NCBI RefSeq assembly: GCF_029892445.1
Contig: NZ_JARXVJ010000001.1
Coordinates: 620,001-684,000 of the forward strand
DNA length: 64,000 nt
Direction of reading: 5' to 3'
Source: Chryseobacterium sp. H1D6B
Lineage (GTDB): Bacteria; Bacteroidota; Bacteroidia; Flavobacteriales; Weeksellaceae
The notes beneath the pieces were generated by a model. It was given only the letters and a program-made list of their open reading frames with translations. It was not told where the DNA came from and searched no databases. Below are positions 7,342 to 16,513 of this stretch, piece after piece (position 1 is the first letter of the stretch; each line of letters begins with the position of its first letter). A program made the position numbers and the translations under genes.

Positions 7342-9771
7342 TTAGAAATCTAACGTAATCGATCCTCTTACAGCGGCTCCCATAATTGGTCTTGCCATGA
7401 TCGTTCCGTCTCCTGTTGGAGATCCTGCTCTTGGATCACCTTCTGTAATACCAATCGTGTTGAAGACGTTCGTTGCGTCAATAGCAAAACGTACTTTTCC
7501 TAACTGGTAAGATGTTCCTGCTCCAAATTCACTGAAGGAAGGCAGTGTCTGAACATTCAGCTCATCCTGGAAACGTTTTCCATAATAATTATAGCTTACA
7601 TAAGTTCTCCATTGTTTTGTAATATTCACTGCCGGAGAAATATTAAAATATAATTTCGGCATTCTTCTTACGATATTCCCTTCCAAAAGACTTCCTGCTT
7701 CAAGGTTTTTGTACTTCGGATTTTGAATCGTTCCGTTGAAACTAAGTTCAACTAAATTATTGAATAAGCGGGCGTATCCTTCCAGCTCAACCCCAAAGTT
7801 TCTTGTATTTGCAAAAGTGTTTTCTGAAGTACCATCAGAGAAAACATCTGTAAAGGAAAGGTTTTTAAGTGTAGAATAAAAAGGGATTACAGCCACATCA
7901 AATCTACGGGAGTAATATTTGTACCCTACTTCTATCTGATTAGTCAATGCAGGCTTTAAAGGCTGTGACGGGTTAGAAGTAGTGAAGTAATTGTAGTAAG
8001 CTTCTTCGTTCGGTGATCTGAAACCGTGGGAAAAACGGGCGTACACTGCGTTTTCATTATTAATTTTATAATTAGATGCTAAAGTATAAGACACTTTATT
8101 GATATCATAGTTCCAGTAAGAATATTTATTCCCTAAAACACTCATGTTGTCATCAGCTGTTGTTGTTAAAAAGCTGTGGGTGCCGTCTGTGGTTAATCCT
8201 GAGTTGTTTAAATTGCCGGTAGTTGTATTTACTGAATATCCTTTATAAAAATCGCGGCTGTAACGGATTCCTCCATTCACACTTAAATTATCTGTAATGT
8301 TATAATCTAAATTCAAATAAACATCATTCAGACTTCCCTGCACTTGAGAATCTCTCAGTAAGAAAGACATATCTGTAACTCCGTTGTATGTTTTAGAATA
8401 TCCTACTGAGCTAGGTGTCAAAGAAGTATCTACTAAATTAAGCAGCTCCGGCTTGTCTGAAGCAGTTGTAAGAATATTGCTCCAGTTCCAGTTTTGGTGG
8501 GACTTCCAGTTAGATTTATAGAATCCTGCTGTTACGCTTCCTTTGTCAAATTTGTAATTAAACTGTAAATCGTTCACAAAATTATTCATCTGTTTGTCAA
8601 TTGCCCAGAATCCTAATTTCTGCACATATTGAGGATCAACAACCTGACCGCTGCTTACCAAAGAATATTGATAATTATTTCCTGCTATTCCGTTATCATT
8701 AGCGAATTTTCCAGCCAGTGTAGGACCGCCTGCAGGGAATATCCCTGTATAATTCATATTGATATTGGTATATCTTGTTTTATTGAGTACGCTGAAATTA
8801 TTTCCCAGATCATATTTAAATTCAGCTCCCAGCACATCAACTTTTGGATGGATACCATCTTCTAAATTTCTGCTGAAAAAACCTCCGCCCGCCTGTGGAA
8901 TATTAAGCTGGCTGATATTTCTGTAGCTGTAAGTACCGTAATTAGGATCAAATCCAGGGAATCCTTTAAGGTCATTTCCGTTTTGGGTTAAAGGAATCGG
9001 TAAATAGAATGTATTTCTATCGTCCAGCTTTTTATAATATACTTTAGCATATCCTTTATCAAAAACATATTTCAAATTCATCCTCACCTGTCCGCCCTGA
9101 TTGGCTTTAAAGCCGGTATTTCTTATTCCGTCATCTGATCTGTAAAAACCTCCTACGTTAAAAAATAATTTATCCTGAATTAAAGCTCCTCCTAAATTTA
9201 CATCTGTACGCATCAATCCATAAGTACTGGTTTCCAGTTTAGCAGTTCCTTTAAATTCGTTGCTTCCTTCTTTAGAAATGAAGTTGATAAGACCTCCGGG
9301 AGAGTTATTTGCATAAATAGATCCTGAACCTCCTCTTAATGCTTCTAATCTTCCTGTCGTATTATCTACACGGAAAAAATTGTCGGCATTCGCGAACTGC
9401 AGCGCGCCGTCTTCAAAAACGGGAAGGCCGTCTTCCTGCACCTGTACAAATTCGTATGCTCCGGCAGAGGGAATCCCTCTTGCAAAAAGATTGTTTCCCA
9501 CTTCACCTCCTGAAGTTTCCACAGCAAATCCCGGTACTCTCTGTAATAAAGCTGCTGCACTTATAGGGTTTTGTTTCTGAATTTCTTTGGCAGTAAAAGT
9601 AGAAATTGCCGTACTGGATTCTATTTTCTTTTTTGGATTAGAGTTACCGGTAATTACTACCTGATCAATTGATGCTGTTCTTGTGGAATCCTTAACGGTT
9701 TCCTGTGCATACACATTATTGAAGTAAAGTGTAGCGGCACCAGCAATTAAGAAGATCGATTTCTTTTTCAT
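7342..9771 (-). CDS. TonB-dependent outer-membrane receptor
   Basis: 809 aa with signal peptide (cleavage after NNVYA), a TonB-box-like stretch TASIDQVVITG near residue 35, a plug domain at about residues 50-170 (PISAAALLQRVPGFAV, LEALRGGSGSIYANNSPGGLINFISK) and a long beta-barrel ending in TLDF with a terminal aromatic residue. No N-terminal carboxypeptidase-like domain, so it is not a SusC type. Such receptors bring bulky substrates across the outer membrane using TonB energy. Its gene is followed, on the upstream side, by trehalase and an MFS transporter in the same direction, so a sugar such as trehalose is a better guess than iron, although the plug is closest to ferric-citrate type receptors. 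Confidence 0.93.
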   Translation of the reverse strand: MKKKSIFLIAGAATLYFNNVYAQETVKDSTRTASIDQVVITGNSNPKKKIESSTAISTFTAKEIQKQNPISAAALLQRVPGFAVETSGGEVGNNLFARGIPSAGAYEFVQVQEDGLPVFEDGALQFANADNFFRVDNTTGRLEALRGGSGSIYANNSPGGLINFISKEGSNEFKGTAKLETSTYGLMRTDVNLGGALIQDKLFFNVGGFYRSDDGIRNTGFKANQGGQVRMNLKYVFDKGYAKVYYKKLDDRNTFYLPIPLTQNGNDLKGFPGFDPNYGTYSYRNISQLNIPQAGGGFFSRNLEDGIHPKVDVLGAEFKYDLGNNFSVLNKTRYTNINMNYTGIFPAGGPTLAGKFANDNGIAGNNYQYSLVSSGQVVDPQYVQKLGFWAIDKQMNNFVNDLQFNYKFDKGSVTAGFYKSNWKSHQNWNWSNILTTASDKPELLNLVDTSLTPSSVGYSKTYNGVTDMSFLLRDSQVQGSLNDVYLNLDYNITDNLSVNGGIRYSRDFYKGYSVNTTTGNLNNSGLTTDGTHSFLTTTADDNMSVLGNKYSYWNYDINKVSYTLASNYKINNENAVYARFSHGFRSPNEEAYYNYFTTSNPSQPLKPALTNQIEVGYKYYSRRFDVAVIPFYSTLKNLSFTDVFSDGTSENTFANTRNFGVELEGYARLFNNLVELSFNGTIQNPKYKNLEAGSLLEGNIVRRMPKLYFNISPAVNITKQWRTYVSYNYYGKRFQDELNVQTLPSFSEFGAGTSYQLGKVRFAIDATNVFNTIGITEGDPRAGSPTGDGTIMARPIMGAAVRGSITLDF

Positions 9772-9796
9772 AGCCTTTTGATTTTTTATTGTTTTT

Positions 9797-11275
9797 TTAG
9801 TTTTGTTTTAATTTTAAATACACTCCGTTCGTCCATCCAAAGCCGTCTTGATTGGGATATTCTCCTCCCCCGGCAATCGTTTTGGTATCTAAAGCATTAT
9901 ATTTTTCCATCAATTTCCCTGTGTTGCTGTACACTCTTTCCACATTAGAACACCAGTTATTTTTGATCTGCTCTGCTAATTCTGAAGCTCCGTAATTTTT
10001 CATTGCTGCAAAACCAAGCCATTGATAAGGTGCCCATGCATTTGGAAGATCCCACTGCTGGCCGGATTCTTTAGTTGTAGTCACAAGTCCTCCTTTGTAA
10101 AGAAACTTCTCAGCAATTGTCTTAATAACAGCTTTTGCCTGTTCTTCGCTTGCCAGACCAAGAAATAAAGGGTAAAGAGCAGCAATATGTTCAGACGCTG
10201 TGTTTTTGTGTTTTTTTAGGTGATAATCTTTATACGTCTTGGTATTTTCATCCCAGAAATAATTGTCGATCATCTGTCTTCGGTCTGCTGCTCTTTTAAA
10301 AAAATAGTGTTCTTTTTCTGTAAGATTTTGAAGGGCTGAAGATTTGGCCAGTGTTTTCTCTAAATGCCATAAAAGACAGTTAACATCTACTTCAGCTATA
10401 TTCAAAGTTTCTATAGTCTGTATTGTTTCGCCGTCTGCAAACCATCTGCTGGAAAAATCCCACCCGGATTCACACGCGCTTCTTATATTTCTGTAAAATT
10501 GATCTCCTGAAGCATTTTCGCCGTCTTCAATATCGATGAGATAGCTTTCAGGACGGGGAACGTTTTCTGCATCATAATAACGGTTCAGGATATCTCCGTC
10601 TTTTGTTTTAGCCACTCTTTTAATACTGGAATCATTTTCTAAAGTATCTTCTCCATTCATCCAGAATTGATATTCTTTTTCTAAAGTGTTGTGGTATTTC
10701 ACATATATTTTTTCATCACCTGTAGTTTCTGCAACCAGATCAAGCATCAAAGAAAAATACGGAGGCTGTGAACGGCTAAGAAAATGAGTTCTGCTCGCGT
10801 TCGGAACAAATCCTGCATTTTGAATAAGATAAGAACAGTTCTCCACAATGTTTTTCATCATGTCTACTCTCCCGGAAACCTGCAGCCCGAGCATGATAAA
10901 ATAACTGTCCCAGTAAAAAAACTCATTGAAACGTCCTCCAGGAACAATATAAGGTTTTGGAAGTTTTAAAAGAGTTCCTTTCTCTTCATAAGCGGTTCTG
11001 GTAAGTTCATCCCAAAGTTTTTCGATATGTTCTTTTATAGGCAGAATTTCAGTTCTTTCAAATGATTTCTTTCCTATAAAATCAAAATTTGACAATACAA
11101 ATTTTTTTAAATCAAACCCGGCTTCATGTTTTTCATTTTCATATTTCTCATTGATCTCAGATACAGGAAATAAGGGAAAAGCATCGGTCATTGTTTTTTG
11201 ATCTTCAAAGATCTGTGACCTTTGTACGTTATCAAAAAGAGACTGAATTTCGTGTATGTAAAGTGAATTGTTCAT
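9797..11275 (-). CDS. alpha,alpha-trehalase (GH37), cytoplasmic
   Basis: 492 aa. Both GH37 signatures are present: PGGRFNEFFYWDSY (from residue 112) and QQWDLPNAWAPYQW (from residue 406); the end GGGEYPNQDGFGWTNGV is also family-typical. It hydrolyses trehalose to two glucose units. There is no signal peptide, so it should act in the cytoplasm, like TreF rather than periplasmic TreA. Its start is two bases from the stop of the MFS gene upstream, so transport and hydrolysis are co-transcribed. Confidence 0.93.
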   Translation of the reverse strand: MNNSLYIHEIQSLFDNVQRSQIFEDQKTMTDAFPLFPVSEINEKYENEKHEAGFDLKKFVLSNFDFIGKKSFERTEILPIKEHIEKLWDELTRTAYEEKGTLLKLPKPYIVPGGRFNEFFYWDSYFIMLGLQVSGRVDMMKNIVENCSYLIQNAGFVPNASRTHFLSRSQPPYFSLMLDLVAETTGDEKIYVKYHNTLEKEYQFWMNGEDTLENDSSIKRVAKTKDGDILNRYYDAENVPRPESYLIDIEDGENASGDQFYRNIRSACESGWDFSSRWFADGETIQTIETLNIAEVDVNCLLWHLEKTLAKSSALQNLTEKEHYFFKRAADRRQMIDNYFWDENTKTYKDYHLKKHKNTASEHIAALYPLFLGLASEEQAKAVIKTIAEKFLYKGGLVTTTKESGQQWDLPNAWAPYQWLGFAAMKNYGASELAEQIKNNWCSNVERVYSNTGKLMEKYNALDTKTIAGGGEYPNQDGFGWTNGVYLKLKQN

Positions 11276-11276
11276 T

Positions 11277-12506
11277 TTATTTTTTAGGATTTATTTTTAA
11301 TTTATTCATGATAACTGCTGACATAATAAGCAGTGCTAAAGGGATCAGCGAAAGATAAAAAGCTCTCTGCCCGCTGAATTCCTGAAATACAAAACCCGTA
11401 ATAATCGAGCCTATTGTTCCTCCGATTGCAGAGAAAACAACGATAAGGCCGGACATTGAGCTATGTAAATATTTTGGAATGGAAGCCAGGATAACAGAGT
11501 TGATACTCGGATAGATCGGAGCCAGCATTACCCCCATCAATGGAAATAAATAGACCACAAGCGGCGCATTCAGCCAGTTCGTATTTTCATCGATATGAGT
11601 AGTGTGCGTTAAAGGGAGTACCAGTAAAATACTGACTGCAAAACCTACAACACAGAAAGAAACCACATAGATCCAGCTGAATTTTTTAGAGAAAAAGCCG
11701 GATAGAAACCTTCCTAAAGCAAAAGCTCCCGCTAAAACGGCTCCTGCCTGAATACTCATAGAAGTAGGTACTTTCAAAATTTCCTTGTAAAAAGTGGGCG
11801 TCCAGGTCTGGAAACTCTGCTCCACCAATACAAATAAGAAAGCACACAATAAAAAGAACAATACTTTTTTATAACTGAATAAACTGATACTGTTTTTAAT
11901 ATCTCCAAGCAGATCTGTTTTTTCACTTTTAGCTTCTCCTTCATTCAGTTTAGAAAAGAACAGAAATAGAAATGACAGCACCGAAACGCCGCCTAACACC
12001 CAGTACACATTAAGCCAATGGGTAGATTTAGGATTGTTGTCATCTATAAATAAGCTGAAAAGCACATTTCCCGCTAATACCCCTATCATGAAAAAGCCTT
12101 CTAGAAATCCCATAAAACTTGAATGTTCTTTATCGGTCTCTGTCACCAGACCAATAGAAGTAAAAACTGATATTTTTATAAGGGCAAAAGAAATTCCTAC
12201 AATAGCAAATAACAATTTAAAAAACCAGAAATCATCCGCAAAAGGCATTACAAAACACATACAGCTCACCAAAAAAAGAGCGATAAGCATAGATTTTTTG
12301 ATTCCTATTTTGGGAAGGAATGATGCCAGAATAAAAGAGCAGATAGCAATAGGCAGATCTTTAAATCCTTCTAAAATACTCGCAGAAGATTTTGAGATCC
12401 CAAAATTCTGCTGTACCTGCAGGATCACCGTTCCTACAGAATTCAAAAGAATCGCAAAAACGAAATAGTTTAAAAATAAAACAGCCTTTATATTGAAATT
12501 TTTCAT
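11277..12506 (-). CDS. MFS sugar transporter
   Basis: 409 aa, about 12 hydrophobic segments, with a central hydrophilic loop (SKLNEGEAKSEKTDLLG). Major facilitator layout, with features of the sugar:cation symporter group (for example SSASILEGFKDLPIAI and a conserved GRFLSGFFSKK after TM7). By context it probably carries trehalose or a related sugar across the inner membrane to the trehalase encoded next to it. The substrate is inferred only from the neighbours. Confidence 0.88.
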   Translation of the reverse strand: MKNFNIKAVLFLNYFVFAILLNSVGTVILQVQQNFGISKSSASILEGFKDLPIAICSFILASFLPKIGIKKSMLIALFLVSCMCFVMPFADDFWFFKLLFAIVGISFALIKISVFTSIGLVTETDKEHSSFMGFLEGFFMIGVLAGNVLFSLFIDDNNPKSTHWLNVYWVLGGVSVLSFLFLFFSKLNEGEAKSEKTDLLGDIKNSISLFSYKKVLFFLLCAFLFVLVEQSFQTWTPTFYKEILKVPTSMSIQAGAVLAGAFALGRFLSGFFSKKFSWIYVVSFCVVGFAVSILLVLPLTHTTHIDENTNWLNAPLVVYLFPLMGVMLAPIYPSINSVILASIPKYLHSSMSGLIVVFSAIGGTIGSIITGFVFQEFSGQRAFYLSLIPLALLIMSAVIMNKLKINPKK

Positions 12507-12629
12507 TAAAATAATTTCTTGGTGGCTAAGATAGAAGCATTTGCCTTAACGTTAATTTAACATAGTAAACAAATATTTGAACTATATTAATATAATTATT
12601 ATTTTTATTGCATAAATATCATTAATTAA

Positions 12630-13529
12630 ATGAAAGTTAGTTTTGAAAGAATCATAACCAGTCCGAAAAGCTCTTTCCGGACCTTACATAATAATTCTCC
12701 TATTTCAGAATTCAAATGGGAATATCATTATCATCCGGAAATAGAACTGGTATGTGTCATTTCCGGGAGCGGAACGCGCCACGTCGGTTATCATAAAAGC
12801 AATTATTCAAACGGAGATTTGGTTCTTATCGGCTCCAATATTCCGCATTCAGGGTTTGGGTTGAATTCTATTGATCCGCATGAAGAAATTGTCCTGCAGT
12901 TTCGGGAAGAAATTCTGCAGTTTCCTGAACAGGAAGTAGAAACAGGATCTATCAAAAATTTGTTGGAACTTTCTAAATATGGTGTTCATTACAGTACAGC
13001 TGCAAAAAAAGCAATTCTTCCCAAGCTGAGGAAAATGGTTGAATATGAAGGATACAAAAGATATCTTCTTCTCTTGGAAATCCTTTTTGAACTTTCTATG
13101 CGCAGAGATTTTAAATTATTAAATGATGAAATCATGCCTTACACCATTATCTCAAAGAATAAAACAAGACTGGAAAATATTTTCACTTACGTAGAACATA
13201 ATTACGACAAAGATATTGATATTGAGAATGTAGCAAAACTTGCTAATCTTACTCTTCCGGCATTCTGCAACTTCTTCAAAAAAGCAACCCAGATCACCTT
13301 TACAGAATTTGTGAACCGCTACCGTATTAATAAGGCCTGTTTATTAATGGTTCAGGATAAAAGTATTTCGGAATGCAGTTACAGCTGCGGCTTTAACAAT
13401 GTAACCTATTTTAACAGAATGTTTAAAAAATATACTGATAAAACCCCTTCTGAATTTATAAAGAACCATTCTCATAATAAGGTTGCTGCTTTAGATTCAA
13501 AAATAATTGTCCCTCAAAGTTCATTTTAA
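12630..13529 (+). CDS. AraC-family transcriptional regulator
   Basis: 299 aa. N-terminal cupin sensor domain (YHYHPEIELVCVISGSGTRHVG at residues 30-50, LIGSNIPH) and a C-terminal pair of HTH motifs at about residues 190-285 (DIDIENVAKLANLTLPAFCNFFKK and SISECSYSCGFNNVTYFNRMFKK followed by TPSEF). It is divergent from the MFS-trehalase-receptor operon with a 123-bp AT-rich gap, so it is the likely regulator of that operon, probably sensing the sugar through the cupin domain. Confidence 0.92.
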   Translation: MKVSFERIITSPKSSFRTLHNNSPISEFKWEYHYHPEIELVCVISGSGTRHVGYHKSNYSNGDLVLIGSNIPHSGFGLNSIDPHEEIVLQFREEILQFPEQEVETGSIKNLLELSKYGVHYSTAAKKAILPKLRKMVEYEGYKRYLLLLEILFELSMRRDFKLLNDEIMPYTIISKNKTRLENIFTYVEHNYDKDIDIENVAKLANLTLPAFCNFFKKATQITFTEFVNRYRINKACLLMVQDKSISECSYSCGFNNVTYFNRMFKKYTDKTPSEFIKNHSHNKVAALDSKIIVPQSSF

Positions 13530-13591
13530 GAGTACAAAATAAGATGCTTTACTGCGCTCTGCATGGTATAAAAAGCTGTTACAAATAAAAA

Positions 13592-13615
13592 AGCTGTCCA
13601 AAAAATTGAACAGCT
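13592..13615 (-). terminator. terminator of the redoxin gene
   Basis: Stem AGCTGTCCAA / TTGAACAGCT with one mismatch, with a T-run on the minus strand, 25 bp past the stop at 13640. Confidence 0.65.
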
Positions 13616-13639
13616 CTACTTTATATTTAAATAATTAAA

Positions 13640-14194
13640 TTATTTCCATTTAATGTTGCATCCCATGCTTGGTCTTTGAATGTCTTCCTGAGGCTCGCCT
13701 AATAATAGATTTTCAAAAGCAATAATCAGATCTTCTCCTGTTATATCTTTGTGGTTTCCAGGTCTTGAATCATCCATCTGTCCTCTATAAATCAGATCCA
13801 GTTTTTCATCAAAGAAATAAAAATCCGGCGTACATGCTGCTTCGTAAGCTTTTGCGATCGTCTGGCTTTCATCAAATAAATAAGGAAAATCAAAATTTCT
13901 TTCAATTTGGAATTCGATCATTTTTTCCGGAGAATCTTCCGGGTATTTTTCGATATTATTAGCGTTGATCGCAATGAATTCTATTCCTTTCTCCTGATAA
14001 TCTTCATACAGTTCATTCAGCTTATCAATCACATGAAGAACAAATGGGCAGTGGTTGCACATAAAAATGATCAAAGTTCCTTTTTCACCTTTTAAATCAT
14101 CTAATGATTGAATTTCATTAGTTTTTGATGGATTTGGAAGTTCAAAAAAGGGAGCTTTCGTTCCTAATGCTAACATATTAGAGGGAGTATTCAT
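13640..14194 (-). CDS. thioredoxin-fold redoxin (AhpC/TSA-like)
   Basis: 184 aa, no signal peptide. Thioredoxin fold with the active-site-like motif FMCNHCPF (C46, C49) after TLIIFMC; then GIEFIAINAN and AACTPDFYFFDE, which match cytoplasmic redoxins annotated as thioredoxin family proteins. It probably reduces peroxides or disulfides; the partner is unknown. Single gene, convergent with the AraC regulator. Confidence 0.85.
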   Translation of the reverse strand: MNTPSNMLALGTKAPFFELPNPSKTNEIQSLDDLKGEKGTLIIFMCNHCPFVLHVIDKLNELYEDYQEKGIEFIAINANNIEKYPEDSPEKMIEFQIERNFDFPYLFDESQTIAKAYEAACTPDFYFFDEKLDLIYRGQMDDSRPGNHKDITGEDLIIAFENLLLGEPQEDIQRPSMGCNIKWK

Positions 14195-14323
14195 ATCCTA
14201 TTTTCTTTAGATGCAAAGATAAAATTTCTTTTCAGGATTCTGCAATTTGGATTTTATAAAGTTGAGTTAAATGTTAAATTTGAAAATATATTTGGAACTT
14301 AAGCTTTAATGTTTGTAATTTTG

Positions 14324-14336
14324 CTAACACTGTTAG
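14324..14336. promoter_or_regulatory. TetR operator copy 1
   Basis: CTAACACTGTTAG is a perfect palindrome (CTAACA-C-TGTTAG) ending 12 bases before the TetR start codon, as expected for autoregulation. Three close variants lie in front of the efflux operon. Confidence 0.75.
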
Positions 14337-14348
14337 TAAAAAAATATC

Positions 14349-14945
14349 ATGGGTTTACATGAACGTCGTCAAAGAGAAAAAGAATCTATACGTGCAAATA
14401 TTTTGCAGGCGGCTTTCGGTTTGGCTAAAACAGAGGGTTGGGCATCACTTTCTATGCGGAAAATTGCTGACGCTATTGAGTACAGCGCTCCCGTTGTTTA
14501 TGATTATTTTGAAAATAAAGAAGCAATTTTATTTGAAATTTCTTTAGATGGATTTAAACTTCTGCATAAAGAATTATTAAAAAGCCAGAAAAAACATGAT
14601 ACTCCAGAAGAGCAGCTTGTAGCTATAGTGGATACATACTGGAATTTTGCTTTTAATAATAAAGAATATTATCAGCTGATGTTTGGCTTAGGAATGCAGT
14701 GCAGCGGTAAAGGCCAGATGAAAGAGGAATTTTCATCATTTCAGGATATGATTTATGACTGTACTTATAATATTATTAAGAAAAACGGCTCCAATGTAGA
14801 TAATGCCTGCCATATGTCACATGCTTTATTTTCAGCAGTACATGGTTTAATATCGATAATGATGATGCGTAATACGGATATCCCGGCAACAATGAACAAG
14901 ACTACTCTTGACGAAACTGTTTCGGCTTTTGTTAAATCTTTATAG
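14349..14945 (+). CDS. TetR-family repressor of the RND efflux operon
   Basis: 198 aa. N-terminal HTH at about residues 25-60 (SLSMRKIADAIEYSAPVVYDYFENKEAIL) with the family-typical YDYFENKEAIL. C-terminal ligand-binding domain with WNFAFNNKEYYQLMFG. It lies upstream of and in the same direction as the RND operon. The same palindrome occurs before its own gene and three times before the operon, so it very likely represses both. Confidence 0.92.
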   Translation: MGLHERRQREKESIRANILQAAFGLAKTEGWASLSMRKIADAIEYSAPVVYDYFENKEAILFEISLDGFKLLHKELLKSQKKHDTPEEQLVAIVDTYWNFAFNNKEYYQLMFGLGMQCSGKGQMKEEFSSFQDMIYDCTYNIIKKNGSNVDNACHMSHALFSAVHGLISIMMMRNTDIPATMNKTTLDETVSAFVKSL

Positions 14946-14964
14946 TTTTTTTTTGAACACAATA

Positions 14965-14977
14965 TTAACACCGTTAG
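14965..14977. promoter_or_regulatory. TetR operator copy 2
   Basis: TTAACACCGTTAG, a near-palindromic variant of the operator. It sits in a direct repeat (TTTTTTGAACACAATATTAA) that recurs 262 bp downstream at copy 4. Confidence 0.7.
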
Positions 14978-15094
14978 CAAAAATAACATAACATTTATTT
15001 AAAATCTTTCAAACAAAGCTGATTAAACCAAAATCCAATAATAAAAACTTCATTATTAAATATCAATTTTTATTGAATTTTTCTCATTTAAAAC

Positions 15095-15107
15095 TTAACA
15101 CTGTTAG
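15095..15107. promoter_or_regulatory. TetR operator copy 3
   Basis: TTAACACTGTTAG, one mismatch from the perfect palindrome at 14324. Confidence 0.7.
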
Positions 15108-15226
15108 ATAAAATAACACCTTACTTATATATATTTTAAATTATTAAACTAAAAACTTTTTACAACAATGGAAATGCCTATTTAATTCTATTATTAAATT
15201 TTCTGTAATTTTTTTTGAACACAATA

Positions 15227-15239
15227 TTAACGGTGTTAG
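15227..15239. promoter_or_regulatory. TetR operator copy 4
   Basis: TTAACGGTGTTAG, 70 bases before the adaptor start codon, in the second copy of the direct repeat. The 363-bp gap between the TetR gene and the adaptor gene holds nothing else I can identify. Confidence 0.7.
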
Positions 15240-15308
15240 TAAAATTTACATTAAATAAATTAAAAAACAATCATAACAATTTCAATCATTTAAAAAAATT
15301 ACCTTTTA

Positions 15309-16469
15309 ATGAAAATACCTGGAAAATTGAGGATCATTGTACTTATTTCAAGTATTATCCTTTTACAGAACTGCACAAAAGCTGCAGAAAATTCTAATCA
15401 AGCTCCGCCTGCTCCAGCATTACCCGTTTATACCGTAATCACTTCATCTGCATCTACATATCAAGAATTTCCTACTGCTTTGGAAGGAAAAAACAATGTG
15501 GAAATAAGATCTCAGGTTGATGGTTATTTAGATAAAATCTATGTGGAAGAAGGAGCTTATGTAAGAGCCGGACAGGCTTTATTCAAAATAGATTCAAGAG
15601 CTTACGGCGAGCAGATGAACATGGCACAGGCCAATCTGCAGGCTGCCAATGCAAATATTCAAAAAGCGAAAGTAGAAGTAGACCGTCTGCAGCCTTTAGT
15701 TTCAGCAAAAGTAGTTTCTGATGTTCAGATGAAAACTGCAAAAGCCAATTATGCAGCAGCCGTTGCAGCAGCGGCACAGGCTAAAGCATCAGTAGGAGGC
15801 GCTAGAATTAATGTAGGATTTACAACTATTACAGCACCGGTAAGCGGCTACATCGGAAGAATTCCTTATAAAAAAGGAAGTTTAATTTCAAGAACCGATC
15901 CAAGCCCTCTTACCCTATTATCTGACATCAGCGAAATATACGCATATTTCTCACTTAGTGAACTGGATTTCATTGCTTTCCAAAAAAGATATCCGGGAGC
16001 TACTTTAGAAGAAAAGCTGAGAAATATGCCGATGGTAGACCTGATCATTGCAGACAACAGCACTTATTCCGAAAAAGGAAAAATGAGTATTGTAGACGGC
16101 CAGTTTGATAAAAGCACAGGAGCAATCAGCGTTCGCGCCGTATTCCCAAATAAAAGTGGAGCTCTGAGAACCGGAAATACAGGAAGAATCCGTATGCCGC
16201 AGTTATTATCAAATGCAGTAGTAATACCGCAGGAATCAACTTTTGAAATTCAAGACAAAACGTATGTCTATATCCTTGGAAAAGACAAAAAAGTAACCAG
16301 CAAACCAATTACAATTTCAGGAAAAACAGAGAACTATTACTTTATTTCTGAAGGACTTTCTGCTGGTGACAAGATTGTATTTACAGGACTGGGCAGCCTG
16401 AAAGACGGTGCTTCAATACAACCGAAAGCGATCTCTTCTGACAGCCTGCTTAGAGCAAAACCTTTGTAA
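15309..16469 (+). CDS. RND efflux periplasmic adaptor (AcrA/MexA type)
   Basis: 386 aa lipoprotein (lipobox LLQNC). Typical membrane-fusion layout: biotinyl-lipoyl half (VEIRSQVDGYLDKIYVEEGAYVRAGQALFKID), helical hairpin (about residues 95-160), second lipoyl half (TTITAPVSGYIGRIPYKKGSLI) and a C-terminal beta-barrel and membrane-proximal domain. It links the inner-membrane pump to the outer-membrane channel. First gene of the efflux operon. Confidence 0.95.
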   Translation: MKIPGKLRIIVLISSIILLQNCTKAAENSNQAPPAPALPVYTVITSSASTYQEFPTALEGKNNVEIRSQVDGYLDKIYVEEGAYVRAGQALFKIDSRAYGEQMNMAQANLQAANANIQKAKVEVDRLQPLVSAKVVSDVQMKTAKANYAAAVAAAAQAKASVGGARINVGFTTITAPVSGYIGRIPYKKGSLISRTDPSPLTLLSDISEIYAYFSLSELDFIAFQKRYPGATLEEKLRNMPMVDLIIADNSTYSEKGKMSIVDGQFDKSTGAISVRAVFPNKSGALRTGNTGRIRMPQLLSNAVVIPQESTFEIQDKTYVYILGKDKKVTSKPITISGKTENYYFISEGLSAGDKIVFTGLGSLKDGASIQPKAISSDSLLRAKPL

Positions 16470-16513
16470 AACATCATTTTCCAAAACAGAAGACTTAAAA
16501 AAATAAACTTCTT

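Noticed and set aside
9339-9580. Several overlapping frames inside the TonB receptor gene
   Set aside because: They are shadows in an area with clear plug-domain coding on the minus strand.
12034-12468. Plus-strand frame of 144 aa within the MFS gene
   Set aside because: Opposite to a clear membrane transporter; no start signals or known domain.
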